64,000 bases of DNA, taken from contig WOAB01000568.1 in NCBI GenBank assembly GCA_027886185.1, positions 13,338,501 to 13,402,500 on the forward strand, given 5' to 3'. Within the stretch, counting starts at the first letter, position 1. Every line of letters starts with the position of its first letter. The notes under the pieces are model-generated. The model searched no databases, was not told the origin of the DNA, and worked only from the letters and a program-made list of their open reading frames with translations. Source of the stretch: Rheum nobile (Eukaryota > Streptophyta > Magnoliopsida > Caryophyllales > Polygonaceae). Shown one piece after another: positions 46,559-58,808 of this stretch. The position numbers and the translations under genes were made by a program.

Positions 46559-47697
46559 TAGGGAAAAGCTTCAATTCGACCTTGCAGTACAATTGCCGAA
46601 TTTTTCGCGTATAATTCGCGAATAATTCGGCAAAAAAAAATTTCAAGTCAAAAATTTTCCCAGAAAAACCGATTTTGTGTGCATATCATATAACGTGTGT
46701 GTGCATATCAGATGCACTGTTGTGTGCATATGTTACTATGTGTGTGTGCATATGGTTTCTGAAATTGTGAATACCTTTAACATAGTGTTTATGCTTAGAG
46801 GACTTGTGTACACATCAAATAACCTGTGTGTGCACATCAATTATACTGCTGTATGCATACTCCGTGTGTTCATATGGTCTCGGATCGTGTGCATACCCGA
46901 AAACAAGTGTTGGTATGCACACATGTGTGTACATACCAAATAACTTGTCGTGTGCACATCCATTATACTATCGTGTGCAGACCCCGTGTGTGCATATGGT
47001 CTCAAGTCATGTGCATACATGGAAACAAGTGTTGATGCACACAAACCATGTGTGCATATCAAATAACCTGTCGTGTGCACATCCATTACACTATCGTGTG
47101 CATACCTCGTGTGTGCATATGGTCTCAAGTGTTGATGCACACAAACCATGTGTGCATACCTCGTGTGTGTATATGGTCTCAAGTGTTGATGCACATAAAC
47201 CATGTGCATATCAAATACTCATTATGTGCATGTCAAATAGACTATTGTGTGCATATCATTCACCTTGTTGTGTGCATATCCACTACGTGCGTGTGCGTGT
47301 GCGTATCAAATATAAGCCCATGAATCATGTGTTCATACCGCAGAAATCATGTGTTCATACCCAGGAAATCATCCACCTTGTTGGTTATATGTGCACACAC
47401 ACTTTTTCGCGTATGCACACAGATGTGTATTTGATATGCACACATGTCTCTAGCATTAACAACTGTTCCCAGACATGCACACATTCTAAAAATCACATGC
47501 ACACACCGAGCCTAACATATGCACACAACAGTGTATTTCATATGCACACAAAATCGACTTTTTTTGCAAAAATTTGAATTTTTGAAAAATATTTTCCGAA
47601 AAATTCGCGAATAATTCGGCCGGGCCGAATTTTTGGACGCGCTTGGTGCATCCTGAGTCCTAACAAGGGGAGCTGTCCTCATTTGCACTTTTCCCTA
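46559..47697. mobile_element. Foldback element with TGTGTGCATA repeat arms
   Basis: The ends are TAGGGAAAAG and CTTTTCCCTA, flanked by TTA (46556-46558 and 47698-47700); a TA duplication is an equally good reading. Subterminal ATTCGCGAATAATTCGGC-type blocks occur inverted at both sides. The left arm repeats TGTGTGCATATC at intervals of about 20-40 bases; the right arm (about 47390-47560) carries the complement TATGCACACA. Long open frames in it are a result of the repeat and not genes. Superfamily uncertain (Harbinger-like or mariner-like by flank). Confidence 0.7.
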
Positions 47698-49261
47698 TTA
47701 TATCGTACACACAATTGTTTGTAAGAGCTTTCTCCGCATCTGGTATCACGTCAATTCCGTCTTTAAGCAATGCAATAGCCTCCTGTAGGGATATTTACAT
47801 TAATTGAAAGCTCAAAAATTGTAAACTAGAATGAAATATTTATCTAATGAGCATCACAATTAAGTGGAACTCGTCCACAATATAATTCATTGTGAAAAAA
47901 CACAGAAAAAGCAACAAGTAATCCTCAATGATTCAGCAAGATGATTAAGACTTCGAAATATATCATATCACGGTATTTATCATAATTCATAATCCCTACA
48001 ACTTGCCAAATTTAGTATTTGCGGATACAATGAGATACACCAATTTACATATACAGGTATAAAGATAGAACTCATGAGGGTGTGAGTTTTTTAAAAGCGA
48101 TTAATCACAGAGCTCATTAAGATTGAAAATCTAGAAGCACAAATATTGCAGTTTCGATTAGATATGAGCTTCCTCCCAATATCTCCGCCTCGTTATCTTC
48201 ACTCAAAAATTTTACCCAATCACAAAAACCACTCTCATGTGTCTTCAATGCAATTGTTTTTTTTACTGAGCAATAACAGAGTGAAAGTTCCTCTTTCTAG
48301 TTTCTGCATTATCCTTCCAGTACATAAGTTATGTGCTTTCAGAATAACATAAAAGCTGGTAGTAACCACTCATGCTTCAATTAAGAAAGTCAAAGATCAT
48401 GAAGAGGAAGACATACTTCAACAAACTGCCCTTCTGAATAATTGAGCATGCTGGTGCTTTTCCAATGCTCACCAATGAGTTTTGTCAACTCGTCATATGG
48501 AAGAGATCGTAGATGTTGGCCATTCATCCACCTTAATTAATAAACAAATATGAGAAAAGAGGGTAAGCAAGCTGTGGACCTACATCCTTTAACTTGTATC
48601 AAAACTTCGCTAAATACTTGAACTACCAGGATATATAGATACTAATTAACTACATAAAAGCATGCACAAGCTGTATCAACTAGAAAGTAAAGAAACTCAT
48701 CCCTGCAGAAAGATGCCACAGATAACAGAATAAGGTTAAGCATGCAAGCACGTTACCTCAACTTAGTTGAATCAAATATTGTTCCACTCTTGTTTACACG
48801 CTCAATTGTGAACTTTTCAACTGCAAACCACATAGAAATAATGATCAATGGATAATAGTTTAAGCCAACTGAATTACAAGTATTGAAATATAGATGACAG
48901 TTACAAACCAGTCAACGATTGAACAAACTTAGTTTGAAGAAAAGGCTAACCAAGTTGCTGGAGAGTGAAAAACTCATTTTCAGTGCCCTCACCCCAGCCT
49001 AAAAGTGCAAGATAGTTTACCATTGCCTGAGAGAGGTATCCCATCTCTCTAAACTGCAAAGAGCAAAATATTTACAAGTTCAAAGCTGCTAACCCTATAT
49101 GTATAGTTCAAGGAAGCCAAAAACATTTTAAGGGGAAGCAAATGTATATTCTTGACAACCTGGCCCACTGAAGTAGCACCATGTCGCTTTGACAGTTTGC
49201 TTCTATCAGGTGCAAGGATTAATGAAACATGTGCAAAATGAGGCATAGGAAAACCAAGAGC
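47698..49261 (-). pseudogene. Organellar-type glutamyl-tRNA synthetase, five-exon fragment
   Basis: Would charge tRNA-Glu in plastids or mitochondria (class I synthetase). Minus-strand exons with GT-AG borders: 49261-49160 (ALGFPMPHFAHVSLILAPDR then SKLSKRHGATSVGQ, the KMSKS-type loop KLSKR), 49053-48951 (FREMGYLSQAMVNYLALLGW), 48820-48757 (EKFTIERVNKSGTIFDSTKL), 48531-48417 (WMNGQHLRSLPYDELTKLIG) and 47782 onward (EAIALLKDGIDVIPDAEKAL). All phases agree and no stop occurs in the first four. The last exon runs into the foldback element at 47697, so most of the anticodon-binding domain is missing. N-terminal exons (HIGH motif) are not adjacent; they may lie beyond the copia and LINE insertions or be absent. 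Confidence 0.88.
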
Positions 49262-49986
49262 CTACAACAAAAAAAGCAACAGAGGTTTAACATCTTAAAT
49301 ACAGGTAGAGCGAAGGAATATATTTTCTTAGGAATACTTGAACGATGGAACATGAACAGTATATATACGATTGACCATGATCACGAATTACAGTTATTAA
49401 ACAATACTTGAACGATATTCAAATAATGTGCTTTGATATTCACACATTGTATTTCAATTCAGTCGATGCATTATATACGATGGAACATGAACAAGATTAA
49501 AATATATGCAAATTATATATAACAATATTCATCTTTTTCGTGTCGATATGCAGAATGGTTTAGAAATTTCTGGACCGAAGCTATGCGTGGAAGATGGTGG
49601 TGAATAACTGCCTATTTTGGAGGATCTACGTTTTCTCTCTCCGATCTCCTTCTAACTGCCTATTTTGGAGATTTTTAATTTTTAGAAATTTAGAAAATCA
49701 ATAAGGACATTCTATCCCATGAAAACCGCCCCATACACCCTTATTATACTCTCCAAATCCAACCATCCAATACTCTCAATCGATGCTCCATAATTGTACA
49801 CTTGTTTTACCATAAGAGTCGTTTTACCTGAACGTGCCTCTATATATATATATATATCTTGTCCAATACCACTACGACAACAAAAGTTCAACGAAGGCAT
49901 GCTCGCATTAGTTCTTACTAAGCAAGAAACCGGCCCCAAACAAAATCCATCAACAAGGAAGGTCAATGAGTATATAGCACAAATAG
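49262..49986. other. Probable intron or flank upstream of the synthetase exon
   Basis: AT-rich. Holds a 17-bp direct repeat AACTGCCTATTTTGGAG (49606-49622 and 49654-49670), a GATGGAACATGAACA repeat near 49343 and 49480, and a (TA)n run near 49840. No exon recognised. Confidence 0.5.
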
Positions 49987-51304
49987 TGTTGGAACTCATT
50001 TTAAAATGTGGCGTCGGTAACTTTTCCGGACACAATTCTGGTGGGCTCCGGCCAATGTCAACACCGGAAAATGGAAGCATTGGCTTCGTATACACGAGCA
50101 CATTCTCGTAATGTACTCATACGACAAAAATGAATTCCGTTTGAATGAGAAATGGAGGCCCAAAGTTGGTTGCATGAAGTGAATAACTTGGGGAAATGTA
50201 GGGATAAATTATTGTCCCGCATTGGAAGTTTGGGACAAATTTCACTAGTATATATACTAGGAAATTGGATCTAAGGTTGTGGCCTTGGGTCACCACCAAT
50301 GTGTAATGGAGAGAGGACCTAGCTCATCAAGACGACACGCGCGCCGAGCTGAGTCGCGTCGGGCCGGGGCGGGCGAGCGAGTCGAGCCGGGCTTGGGCTT
50401 GGGTTGGATCGGAGTGAGCCTTGGGCCCAAGTAGCTTGGGCTGGCCAGCCAAGCTATCTTTTTGGGCCGATCCAGAAGACCCATCAGTTGGGCTTTGATC
50501 CAGTCCGGGGCAGTTACAACCTTGACCCGTTCTGGAAAGGATCAAGGGCTATTACGCTGCAGACCCGGTCTTCCTCGTTTTTCTCCTCCACTATGTTGAA
50601 GAGTTCAACAACCTCCTCCACGTTCTCCACTTTGTTAGTGGCTCCAACAGACAACAGAGGCTCTTTAAAAGAGCAACTCTGCCTCTCATTCGAAACACCA
50701 TCAGAACAAGAACAATCTCCACTGAAAGCGTCTTTCTCTTCTCTATTTTTTCAAAATCGAGTCTGAGAGTACTACACAAAACAAGTTCGTAGCATTCTGT
50801 GCATTGGTTGCGCAATTCAGAAGAGTTTTACAGTTGTATCCTGGGATTCGGATCGCTAAAGAACAGTCGCAATACGGGGCGATTTTAGAATTAAGGATAG
50901 AGATCTTTCTCGCCTCTACATCCAGATTCCATCCAAATTATGTTCGGTATAATTTCGCTGTTTTAATTACAGTTTATGTGCATTTTAATTCTTGCAGTTT
51001 ACATTGTGTTCGGTTCTGAAATAGTGTTCCTACAGTCTTAATTCTGAAATTTTGCTTAAACTGCATATCGCACTAACGAAATTTGTGTTTCTGAGTTCTT
51101 AAACAGCGTAGGGAATTTCTGTATTTGTCATTTCTAACCTATTTTTGCAAGAAAAAATTGTGTTTCGAATTTATTTCGAATCTGATTCGTAAATACCTTC
51201 GGCCATTCGAATTTATTTCGAATTTCAATCTGCAATTTAATTCAAAATATTTAAATTGCATTCGTTAATTTCCGTATTGATTTCCGGTTTGCGTTCTGTG
51301 AACA
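49987..51304 (+). repeat. Element F 5' LTR and leader (right boundary uncertain)
   Basis: The first 470 bp match 56033-56502. The remaining part cannot be compared because the 3' LTR is truncated. A GC-rich stretch with GGGCCGGGGCGGGCG-like sequence lies near 50355. Confidence 0.7.
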
Positions 51305-51316
51305 GATTCTGATACT

Positions 51317-54300
51317 ATGGCTGATAACACTGAGAAATCTGTCGTTGAGGTTGCTGGAGCCGAAAATGGAAATCATGTTGAGTCGACACCCCAAATTCAG
51401 TTTGGGAGTGGTCTGCCAGTAGTGAATTTGCCTGCAGGGAATCTGCAAATAGTGAATCTGCAAGCAGTAAACCTGTCAGCGGCAAATCTGCAAGTCGTAG
51501 GGGTCGGAACTGATGCTCATCAGATTGTCCACCCGACTGCTTATCAGGCTGTCTAACCGACAGTACATATGTATGGCCCTGTGAACGCATGCTTAATGCC
51601 AGAAAAGTTCGATAGAACTGACTTCAAGACATGGCAGCAGAAGATGTTCTTCTTCCTGACCACACTGAAGCTTAAGAAGTATCTGAATGAGGATAAGCCT
51701 ATGCTTTCGCCTCACAATACAGATCGACACCTCCTAGTCAGCGTTGAGGCCTGGACTCATGGAGATTTTCTGTGCAAAGGTTGGGTTCAAAGCCGCCTGA
51801 TAGATCCACTGTACAATGTGTACAACAAGATCAAGACCTCCAAGGAACTCTGGATTGCCTTGGAGAGGAAGTACAAGTCTGAGGATGTAGGCTCCAAAAA
51901 GTTCGCAGTGGCGAAGTTTCTGGACTTCAAAATGGTGGACTCTAAGCTCATCATGGAGCAAGTCGAAGAGCTGCAGCTTCTCACGCACGAGATCATTGTT
52001 GAAGGAATGTCTATATGTGAGACGTTCCAGGTGGCTGCATTCATTGAGAAACTCCCTCCAGGCTGGAAGGATTTCAAGAGATACCAGAAACACAAGCGAA
52101 AGGCAATGACTGTGGAAGACTTGATAGTCAGGTTGCGGATTGAGTCAATCAACCGCAAAGCAGATGGGGTTCAGCCTGTTGAACAGAAGGCTAACTTGGC
52201 TGAACACAAGGACAAAGGGAAGAAACGGAAGTTCCAACCCCAAAGCTCCAACAACTTCAAGAAGCAACAAGCTAAGAAGTTCAGTGGGAAATGCCACAAG
52301 TGTGACAAAATGGGTTACAAGGCTGACGAATGTCGTAGCAAGGCTGATCCGCGCAAGGACAAGGGGAAATCCCAAGTCAACATGACTGAAGACAGGCTCT
52401 CGGATGCAGATCTGTGTGCTGTAACATCTGAAGTCAACATGGTTGGAAGCAACCCAAGGGAATGGTGGTACGATACAGGTGCTACCAGACATATCTACTC
52501 TGACAGAGGAATCTTCGCCACTTATCAGCAGAGCAAGAGCGACGAGCATCTATTTATGGGGAACTCGTCCACATCTAAGGTGGAAGGTCACGGTAAAGTG
52601 GTGTTGAAGCTGACTTCGGAGAAGGAGCTGACTCTCACCAATGTCATGCATGTGCCAGACATAAGGAAGAATCTGATCTCCGGCACTTTGCTGAGCAAGA
52701 ACGGCTTCGCGGTGAAGTTCGTGTCTGACAAGCTAGTTCTCTCTAAGAATGGGGTGTATTTGGGCAAGGGTTATGTAAAGGATGGACTGGTCAAAATGAA
52801 TGTAATGACAGTCATCCCAAAATCTGTTGTAACCGATGTTTCAATGAATAAGAATAATCCTATTGCTTATGTTGTTGAGTCTTTTAATATTTGGCATGAA
52901 CGATTAGGGCATGTGAATTACAAGTCTATTCAAAGACTAATAAACATGAACCTGATTCCAAAATGCAAATCAAGTAAAGACAAATGTGAAGTATGCGTAC
53001 AGGCCAAACTCACAAAAACGTAATCCCCACATATAGAGAGAACAACTGAACCTCTAGGTTTAATACACACAGATTTGTGTGATTTAAAATTTGTGCAAAC
53101 TAGAGGCAGTAAAAAGTATTTTGTGACCTTTATTGATGATTTCACAAAATACTATTATGTATACTTGCTAAGAAGCAAGGATGAAGCCTTGGAAAAATTT
53201 AAGGAATACAAGTTGGAAGTTGAAAACCATATTAGTAAAACCATAAAAATAATCTGAAGTGATAGAGGAGGCGAGTATGATGAACCCTTCAACGCGTTCT
53301 GTAGAGAACACGGGATTATTCATCAAACAACTGCTCCCTACTCACCAGAATCTAACGGAGTTGCGGAACGAAAGAACCGAACTATGAAAGAGATGATGAA
53401 TGCCATGTTGCAAGAATCTGGGTTACCACAGAACATGTGGGGGGAAGCGCTGCTTACCACCAATTATATCCTCAACAAGATACCGCATAAGGTTACTGGC
53501 AAGATGCCATACGAACTTTGGAAAGGTAACGTACCATCGTACAAATACCTCAAAGTGTGGGGGTGCCTAGCAAAAGTGGTAGTACCACCTCCTAAAAAGG
53601 TCACAATCGGACATAAGACCGTTGATTGTATTTTCATAGGATATGGACACAATAGTAGTGCTTATCGGTTCTTGGTATATAAATTAGACATACATGTAAA
53701 TACAATAATGGAATCAAGGAATGCGTCCTTCTTTGAACATGTGTTTCCGTGCAAGGATAAAGAACATCTGAAACGAACTCGTGAACAAAGAGAAGCAGGC
53801 ACTTTTGTAAATGACACATAAGATGAACCTAGACGAAGCAAAAGAGCTCGAAAGGAGAAATCCTTTGGGCATGAGTTCATAACGGCCTTTCTTTTAGAGA
53901 ATGAGCCTAGAACTTTCAAAGAAGCCATGTCTACACCTGACGCACCTTCATGGAAGGAAGCAGTTAAAAGCGAAATAGACTCCATTATGCAGAATCATAC
54001 ATGGGAGTTAGCCGATTTACCACAAGGGTGTAAAGTACTTGGGTGCAAATGGATTTTCAAAACAAAATTGAAAACCGATGGCTCAATAGAGAAGCACAAG
54101 GCTAGGCTTGTGGTGCAAGGATTCCGGCAAAAAGAGGGCTTGAATTTCTTTGACACTTATTCTCCGGTTACGAGAATAACTTCAATCAGAATGCTAATAG
54201 CAATAACAGCATTACGAAACCTCGAAATCCATCAAATGGATGTGAAAACTGCCTTTCTAAACGGAGAATTAGAAGAGGAGATATATATGAAATAACCTGA

Positions 54301-55429
54301 AGGTTATGTTGTCCCTGGACAAGAACACAAGGTGTGCAGACTTGTAAAGTCCATATATGGACTCAAACAAGCTCCAAAGCAGTGGCATGAAAAATTTGAC
54401 AATGTCATGATGTCAAATGGCTTCAGCATCAATGAATGTGACAAATGCATCTACTTCAAAAACATTCCAAATGGATACATTTTGCTGTGTTTGTACGTAG
54501 ATGACATGCTCATCATTGGAAGTAATAAAGACATGATCAATCGAACTAAGAACATGCTTAGTGGGAAGTTTGACATGAAAGACTTGGGATTAACAGATGT
54601 CATACTAGGGATCAAAATCACTAGACATTCTGAAGGAATTATCCTGTCTCAAGCTCACTATGCTGAAAAAATACTTGAGAGATTCAAGAACTACTCAAGT
54701 GGGACTGCAAAGAGTCTTGTGGACCCTCATCTCCACTTGACTAAGAACTCGGGGGATGCAGTGTCACAATTGGAGTATGCACGTGTGATTGGAAGTCTGA
54801 TGTACTTTACCATTTTCACAAGACCTGACTTGGCGTACTCAGTAAATGTACTAAGTCGCTACACAAGTAATCCAGGACACAAACACTGGAAATGAATAAC
54901 TAGAGTATTAAACTACTTGCGATATACTCAAAGTTATGGGCTGCACTATGGCAAATACCCAGTAGTTTTGGAAGGATACAGTGATGCAAACTGGATATCA
55001 GATTCCATAAACTCAAAGTCCACAAGTGGATATGTATTTACACTTGGTGGTACAGCAGTATCATGGAAATCTTTCAAACAAACACTATTGGCCAGATCCA
55101 CTATGGAGTCTGAGTTCATTGCTTTAGACAAAGCAGCAGAGGAAGCTGAATAGCTTCGGAATTTTTTGGAAGATATCCCAATGTGGGATAAATCAGTGCC
55201 AGCAGTAGGTGTACACTGTGATAGTCAATCGGCTATAGCTCGGGCACTGAGTCGTTTGTACAATGGTAAGTCACGTCATATAAGAAGACGACATAAAACC
55301 ATTAGACAACTACTCTCGAATGGTGTAATCTCAATAGATTATATCAAATTGGCTGACAACCTAGCGGATCCATCACTAAAGGTTTGTCACGAGATCAAAT
55401 TGTTAAATCATCAAGAGGAATGGGTTTAA
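51317..55429 (+). pseudogene. gag-pol: Copia gag-pol polyprotein, one frame with seven stops
   Basis: 1,371 codons including the stop, all in one frame without an indel. Gag: MPEKFDRTDFKTWQQKMFFF at about 51597. Zinc knuckle CHKCDKMG-Y-KADEC (52292-52333) has Tyr for His. Protease: WWYDTGATRHIYSD (Asp codon 52472). Integrase: WHERLGH, CEVC, then HTDLCD, SDRGGEYD and SPESNGVAERKN. Reverse transcriptase: KVLGCKWIFKTK, HQMDVKTAFLNGELEE and YVDD (about 54494). RNase H: SDANWISD, ESEFIALDKAAEEAE, HCDSQSAI and SRHIRRRHK. Stops: 51554, 53021, 53255, 53819, 54293, 54893 and 55151. Family context gives Arg CGA at 53255, Gln CAA at 54293 and Trp TGG at 55151, each one transition from the stop. Confidence 0.93.
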
Positions 55430-56032
55430 TGCCTATGACCAAAGAGGATGCTTGATGGAAAACCCCACCTACGTGACTGGAGATCCCAAGATGTAGGTTT
55501 AAAGGGAAAACTAAATCAAGCTGAATCCAGATGAGCACTGGGAGACTCAGTTCTCCTCCCAGTTCCTAGGATGATGAACAGTGCTACCTGTATGAGTTAA
55601 GGTTAAGCTTGACTTTTAATGATTCTATAGCTTTGAAATAAAAGTGGGGTATGACAGGATACTCTTTATGGCAATCACCTTATGAGTGTGAAATGGGGCC
55701 GTTTCTAGGAGAATGAAGAGAGGCTAAAATTCTCCAAGTTCACTCATGAATAACCAGGGATGTTCAAGACCAAAATGAACACAATAAGAGAACCTAGTTC
55801 TATGAGAAGATGAAACTGTGTGATAGTTGTTGTTTCGGTTTACATCAAAGCCCGGGTGGTTCAAGACATCATGTTCACTACCTGGTCGAGTAAATCCGAT
55901 AACTACTCACTATGGGTGGTTCAATGCTGAAACACGCTACCAACCCAGATGCAGTGATTTTTTGACTGTACTCTCAAAAGTCCTTTTGTCTTTTAACATA
56001 TGTTTAGAATCATTTCTATTCATGTGGGAGAT
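55430..56032. other. Element F 3' untranslated region and polypurine tract
   Basis: No gene. CATGTGGGAGAT directly precedes the LTR at 56033 and is the likely polypurine tract. Confidence 0.7.
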
Positions 56033-56502
56033 TGTTGGAACTCATTTTAAAATGTGACGCCGGTAACTTTTCTGGGCACAATTCTGGTGGGCTCCGGCCA
56101 ATGTCAACACCGGAAAATGGAAGCATTGGCTTCGTCTACACGAGCACATTCTTGTAATGTACTCATACGACAAAAATGAATTTCGTTTGAATGAGAAATG
56201 AAGGCCCAAAGTTGATTGCATGAAGTGCATAACTTGGGAAAATATAGGGATAAATTATTGTCCCACATTGGAAGTTTGGGACAAATTTCACTAGTATATA
56301 TACTAGGAAATTGGATCCAAGGTTGTGGCCTTGGGTCACCACCAATGTGTAATGGAGAGAGGACCTAGCTCATCAAGACCACACACGCGCCGAGCTGAGT
56401 CGAGTCGGGGCGGGCGAGCGAGCGAGCGAGCAAGCAAGCCGAGCCGGGCTTGGGCTTGGGTTGGATCGGAGTGGGCCTTGGGCCCAAGTAGCTTGGGCTG
56501 GC
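56033..56502 (+). repeat. Element F 3' LTR, truncated
   Basis: Matches 49987 onward until GGGCTGGC, then breaks at 56502, exactly where a perfect hairpin begins. Confidence 0.9.
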
Positions 56503-56557
56503 TCTTCACTTTAGTTAAGATCCAAGTTTAGAAAGGCAAACTAACTAAAGTGAAGAG
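56502..56557. repeat. Perfect 16-bp-stem hairpin at the LTR break
   Basis: CTCTTCACTTTAGTTA (56502-56517) and its exact complement (56542-56557) around a 24-nt loop. Confidence 0.85.
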
Positions 56558-56620
56558 TAGGGATTATATCTCGAGTAATGGGGAGTTTAATGACTATACA
56601 TATATCTCGAGTAGGGATTA

Positions 56621-56649
56621 TGTACCATCTTGTCAGATAAGATGGTACA
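56621..56649. repeat. Second perfect hairpin, 11-bp stem
   Basis: TGTACCATCTT (56621-56631) and AAGATGGTACA (56639-56649) with a 7-nt loop. Between the hairpins TATCTCGAGTA is repeated (56568 and 56602). Confidence 0.8.
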
Positions 56650-58764
56650 CAATCCCTAAATTACTATCACCTTGATCGTTGTCCATATCTCTTGCTCCTT
56701 CCTCCTCAGGAAGATGTGCTCCACGATCAACTATAAAGTCTAGAAACAGAATATTCGCGTAAATATTAAGATTCATGTGTTTGTTTCACGGAAAGCACCA
56801 CATCCCAAGTTCCATTTTACTATCCATCAATACATTCCACTAAGAATATATCAGAATCTGAAAGAGTAGCTTCTCAGTAATCATTAAGATTCATGTTTTG
56901 CTTGATGACAAGCACCAACGCCCAAGTTGCATTTCACAATCCATTTAGAATTCTACTAAGAATTTCAGAATCACAATTAAATAGCTTCGAAGTAATCTCA
57001 CAAAAAAGATTGTAAACAAACCGTCACACATTCATAAACCCTAATCGCCCCCGATGTGACAAATTTTACAGCAATCAAGTAAAATGTAATATGTTTCACA
57101 AATCATAGCACCCGATTTCTAGAAACCCTAAATAACAACAAGAAAAGAAGTCGTCCACATCTAGATATTCTTCTAGCAGCGTTTATGACAGTCAACAGAT
57201 GGTGTTTTCTGTCTCAATGATGGCCTTCACTCCAGATATCCTGCATATTTGTTACAGCTTCTCCTCTCCAAGAAGAAAGAGAACTGAATTACCAAGAATA
57301 ATGTCCATTACTCATGCTCACAGAAGAAGTGCAATGTTAATCTCGGTTCTTTGTTTCGATTCTCCAAACAACACTATGAGCTAACATAGAAGGTAGTCAT
57401 TTTGGAGAATGTTCATGAAGAACAAGTTCAAAAAAATCCACAAAGGCTGTAAAAATATTCTAGAATCTAGAACATCAATAACACCAGAATATTTTTGATT
57501 GTGTGGCTTTTTTTACCCTAGAGTGTAAACCACAGGAGCCTACGGTGATAAAGGCAACCTGTTATCAAGTTTCAAATTGCAAAATATGAGTTTGCAGTTT
57601 CATGTCCTTCAACGAAAAAAATTCATTCCTTGAACAGGAGCATATGATTCAAATGAATCAATCATCTAGCTCTCTTTTTAAAATTCTACTCTGAAAGTAT
57701 GCAGCACAATACCTTCTTTTCCACAAAATAACAGTTATCATCCAGCAACTTTGGTTTCAAAATAAGTAACATTTGGTATTTGCAGAATCATAAATCTGAA
57801 AGAGAGAAAAAAAGAAAAGTAAGAGCACTTACTTCAAGTATATCTGCTTTTGAAATGTACTTCCTGCTCATCTTATCATCCGTGATTTCTGGAAATCAGG
57901 CTGTTTAATACATCATTTGAGAAATGAAAACAATACCATAACATTGCAGCGGGATTTTTATTTAAAGCAGTTACCTGAAAAAATAAGCATAACCTAGATT
58001 ACACTCAATCCAAGGTTGCTAAAGATAGAGGTGAATGTCACGAGCACAAGAAAATTGGGCATGATAGACTATCAAACAGTAAGTATGAGAAACATATGCA
58101 GCCTTCAATATCATCATTTCAAGTTAGCAACAATTATGTTCTCAATATCAACCGAAAATTCAACCATTCTACCAAAACAACCCAAATATGTAATTTCTTT
58201 AAAGAAGTCCTTTCCTTCATAGGAGGTATGGATCAAAGTGAAGATTGAAGGAAGTATAGAAGAATTCCTGGTAGGGGTATTCCTAAGGGCGAAGGTTTAA
58301 CCCAGGCAACGAAATAAAAAGAATTTACTCAATCACTTCATTGTTGTCTTTCTTCTAAGCAAACTGTTTCATAGCCTGTAATATCAAGACACGGTTCCAA
58401 AGCGGCAAATCCTAGTAATTGCTGCATCACGGCAAACATGCTCACAGATCACATACCAATTCAATAAACAGATTAGGCTTCATTCTTAGCAACAAAAAAA
58501 AAAGTAGAAGCTTCGTAATAAGCTCTTATTGTTTTCTTTTTGGTCTGCATAATGCCGTAATTGGCTCTTGATCAGGAAATAAACAATTTATAAAAAAATT
58601 GCACCTCTACAAACAGAACACATCAACTTCTACAAGCAATAATATAAAGCACGTGATGCAAAAAAGACCAATTCTACCATCAATCTCAAACAAGAAGGTT
58701 GCACTGAATGCACCCAAAGACTTGCAGAAGAAAAGAAGAAGAAGAATCACACCATATAAACCCT
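56650..58764. other. AT-rich DNA, possible unidentified exons on the minus strand
   Basis: No recognised gene. Two minus-strand stretches have splice-like borders: 57887-57832 (ITDDKMSRKYISKADILE between TTTCCAG and GTAAGT) and near 56742-56690 (FIVDRGAHLPEEEGARDMDN after TTTCTAG). Their phases do not join directly and I do not recognise them. They could be remains of one host gene broken by the LINE and copia insertions. Confidence 0.3.
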
Positions 58765-58808
58765 CCTCCCCCGCCCCGCTGCAACCGACGACCAACAGTC
58801 AGGCCCCT

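Larger units (their letters stand above)
49987..56502 (+). mobile_element. Element F: Ty1/copia retrotransposon, 3' LTR truncated
   Basis: TGTTGGAACTC starts both LTRs (49987 and 56033). The internal part has a complete copia domain order: gag, protease, integrase, reverse transcriptase, RNase H. The 3' LTR matches only 470 bp, to 56502. The two LTR copies differ at about 20 sites by eye, mostly transitions, so it is older than E. Stop codons make it inactive. The 5' LTR end and primer site are not clear; ...TGTGAACA at 51304 is one candidate. Confidence 0.92.

Noticed and set aside
46804..47577. 257-codon frame with repeated His-Thr and Cys-Val-His motifs
   Set aside because: Generated by the TGTGTGCATA repeat of the foldback element; no codon-level conservation is expected.
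56690..57887. Two splice-bordered minus-strand frames as one gene
   Set aside because: Phases do not join directly and neither is recognised, so no gene was called.
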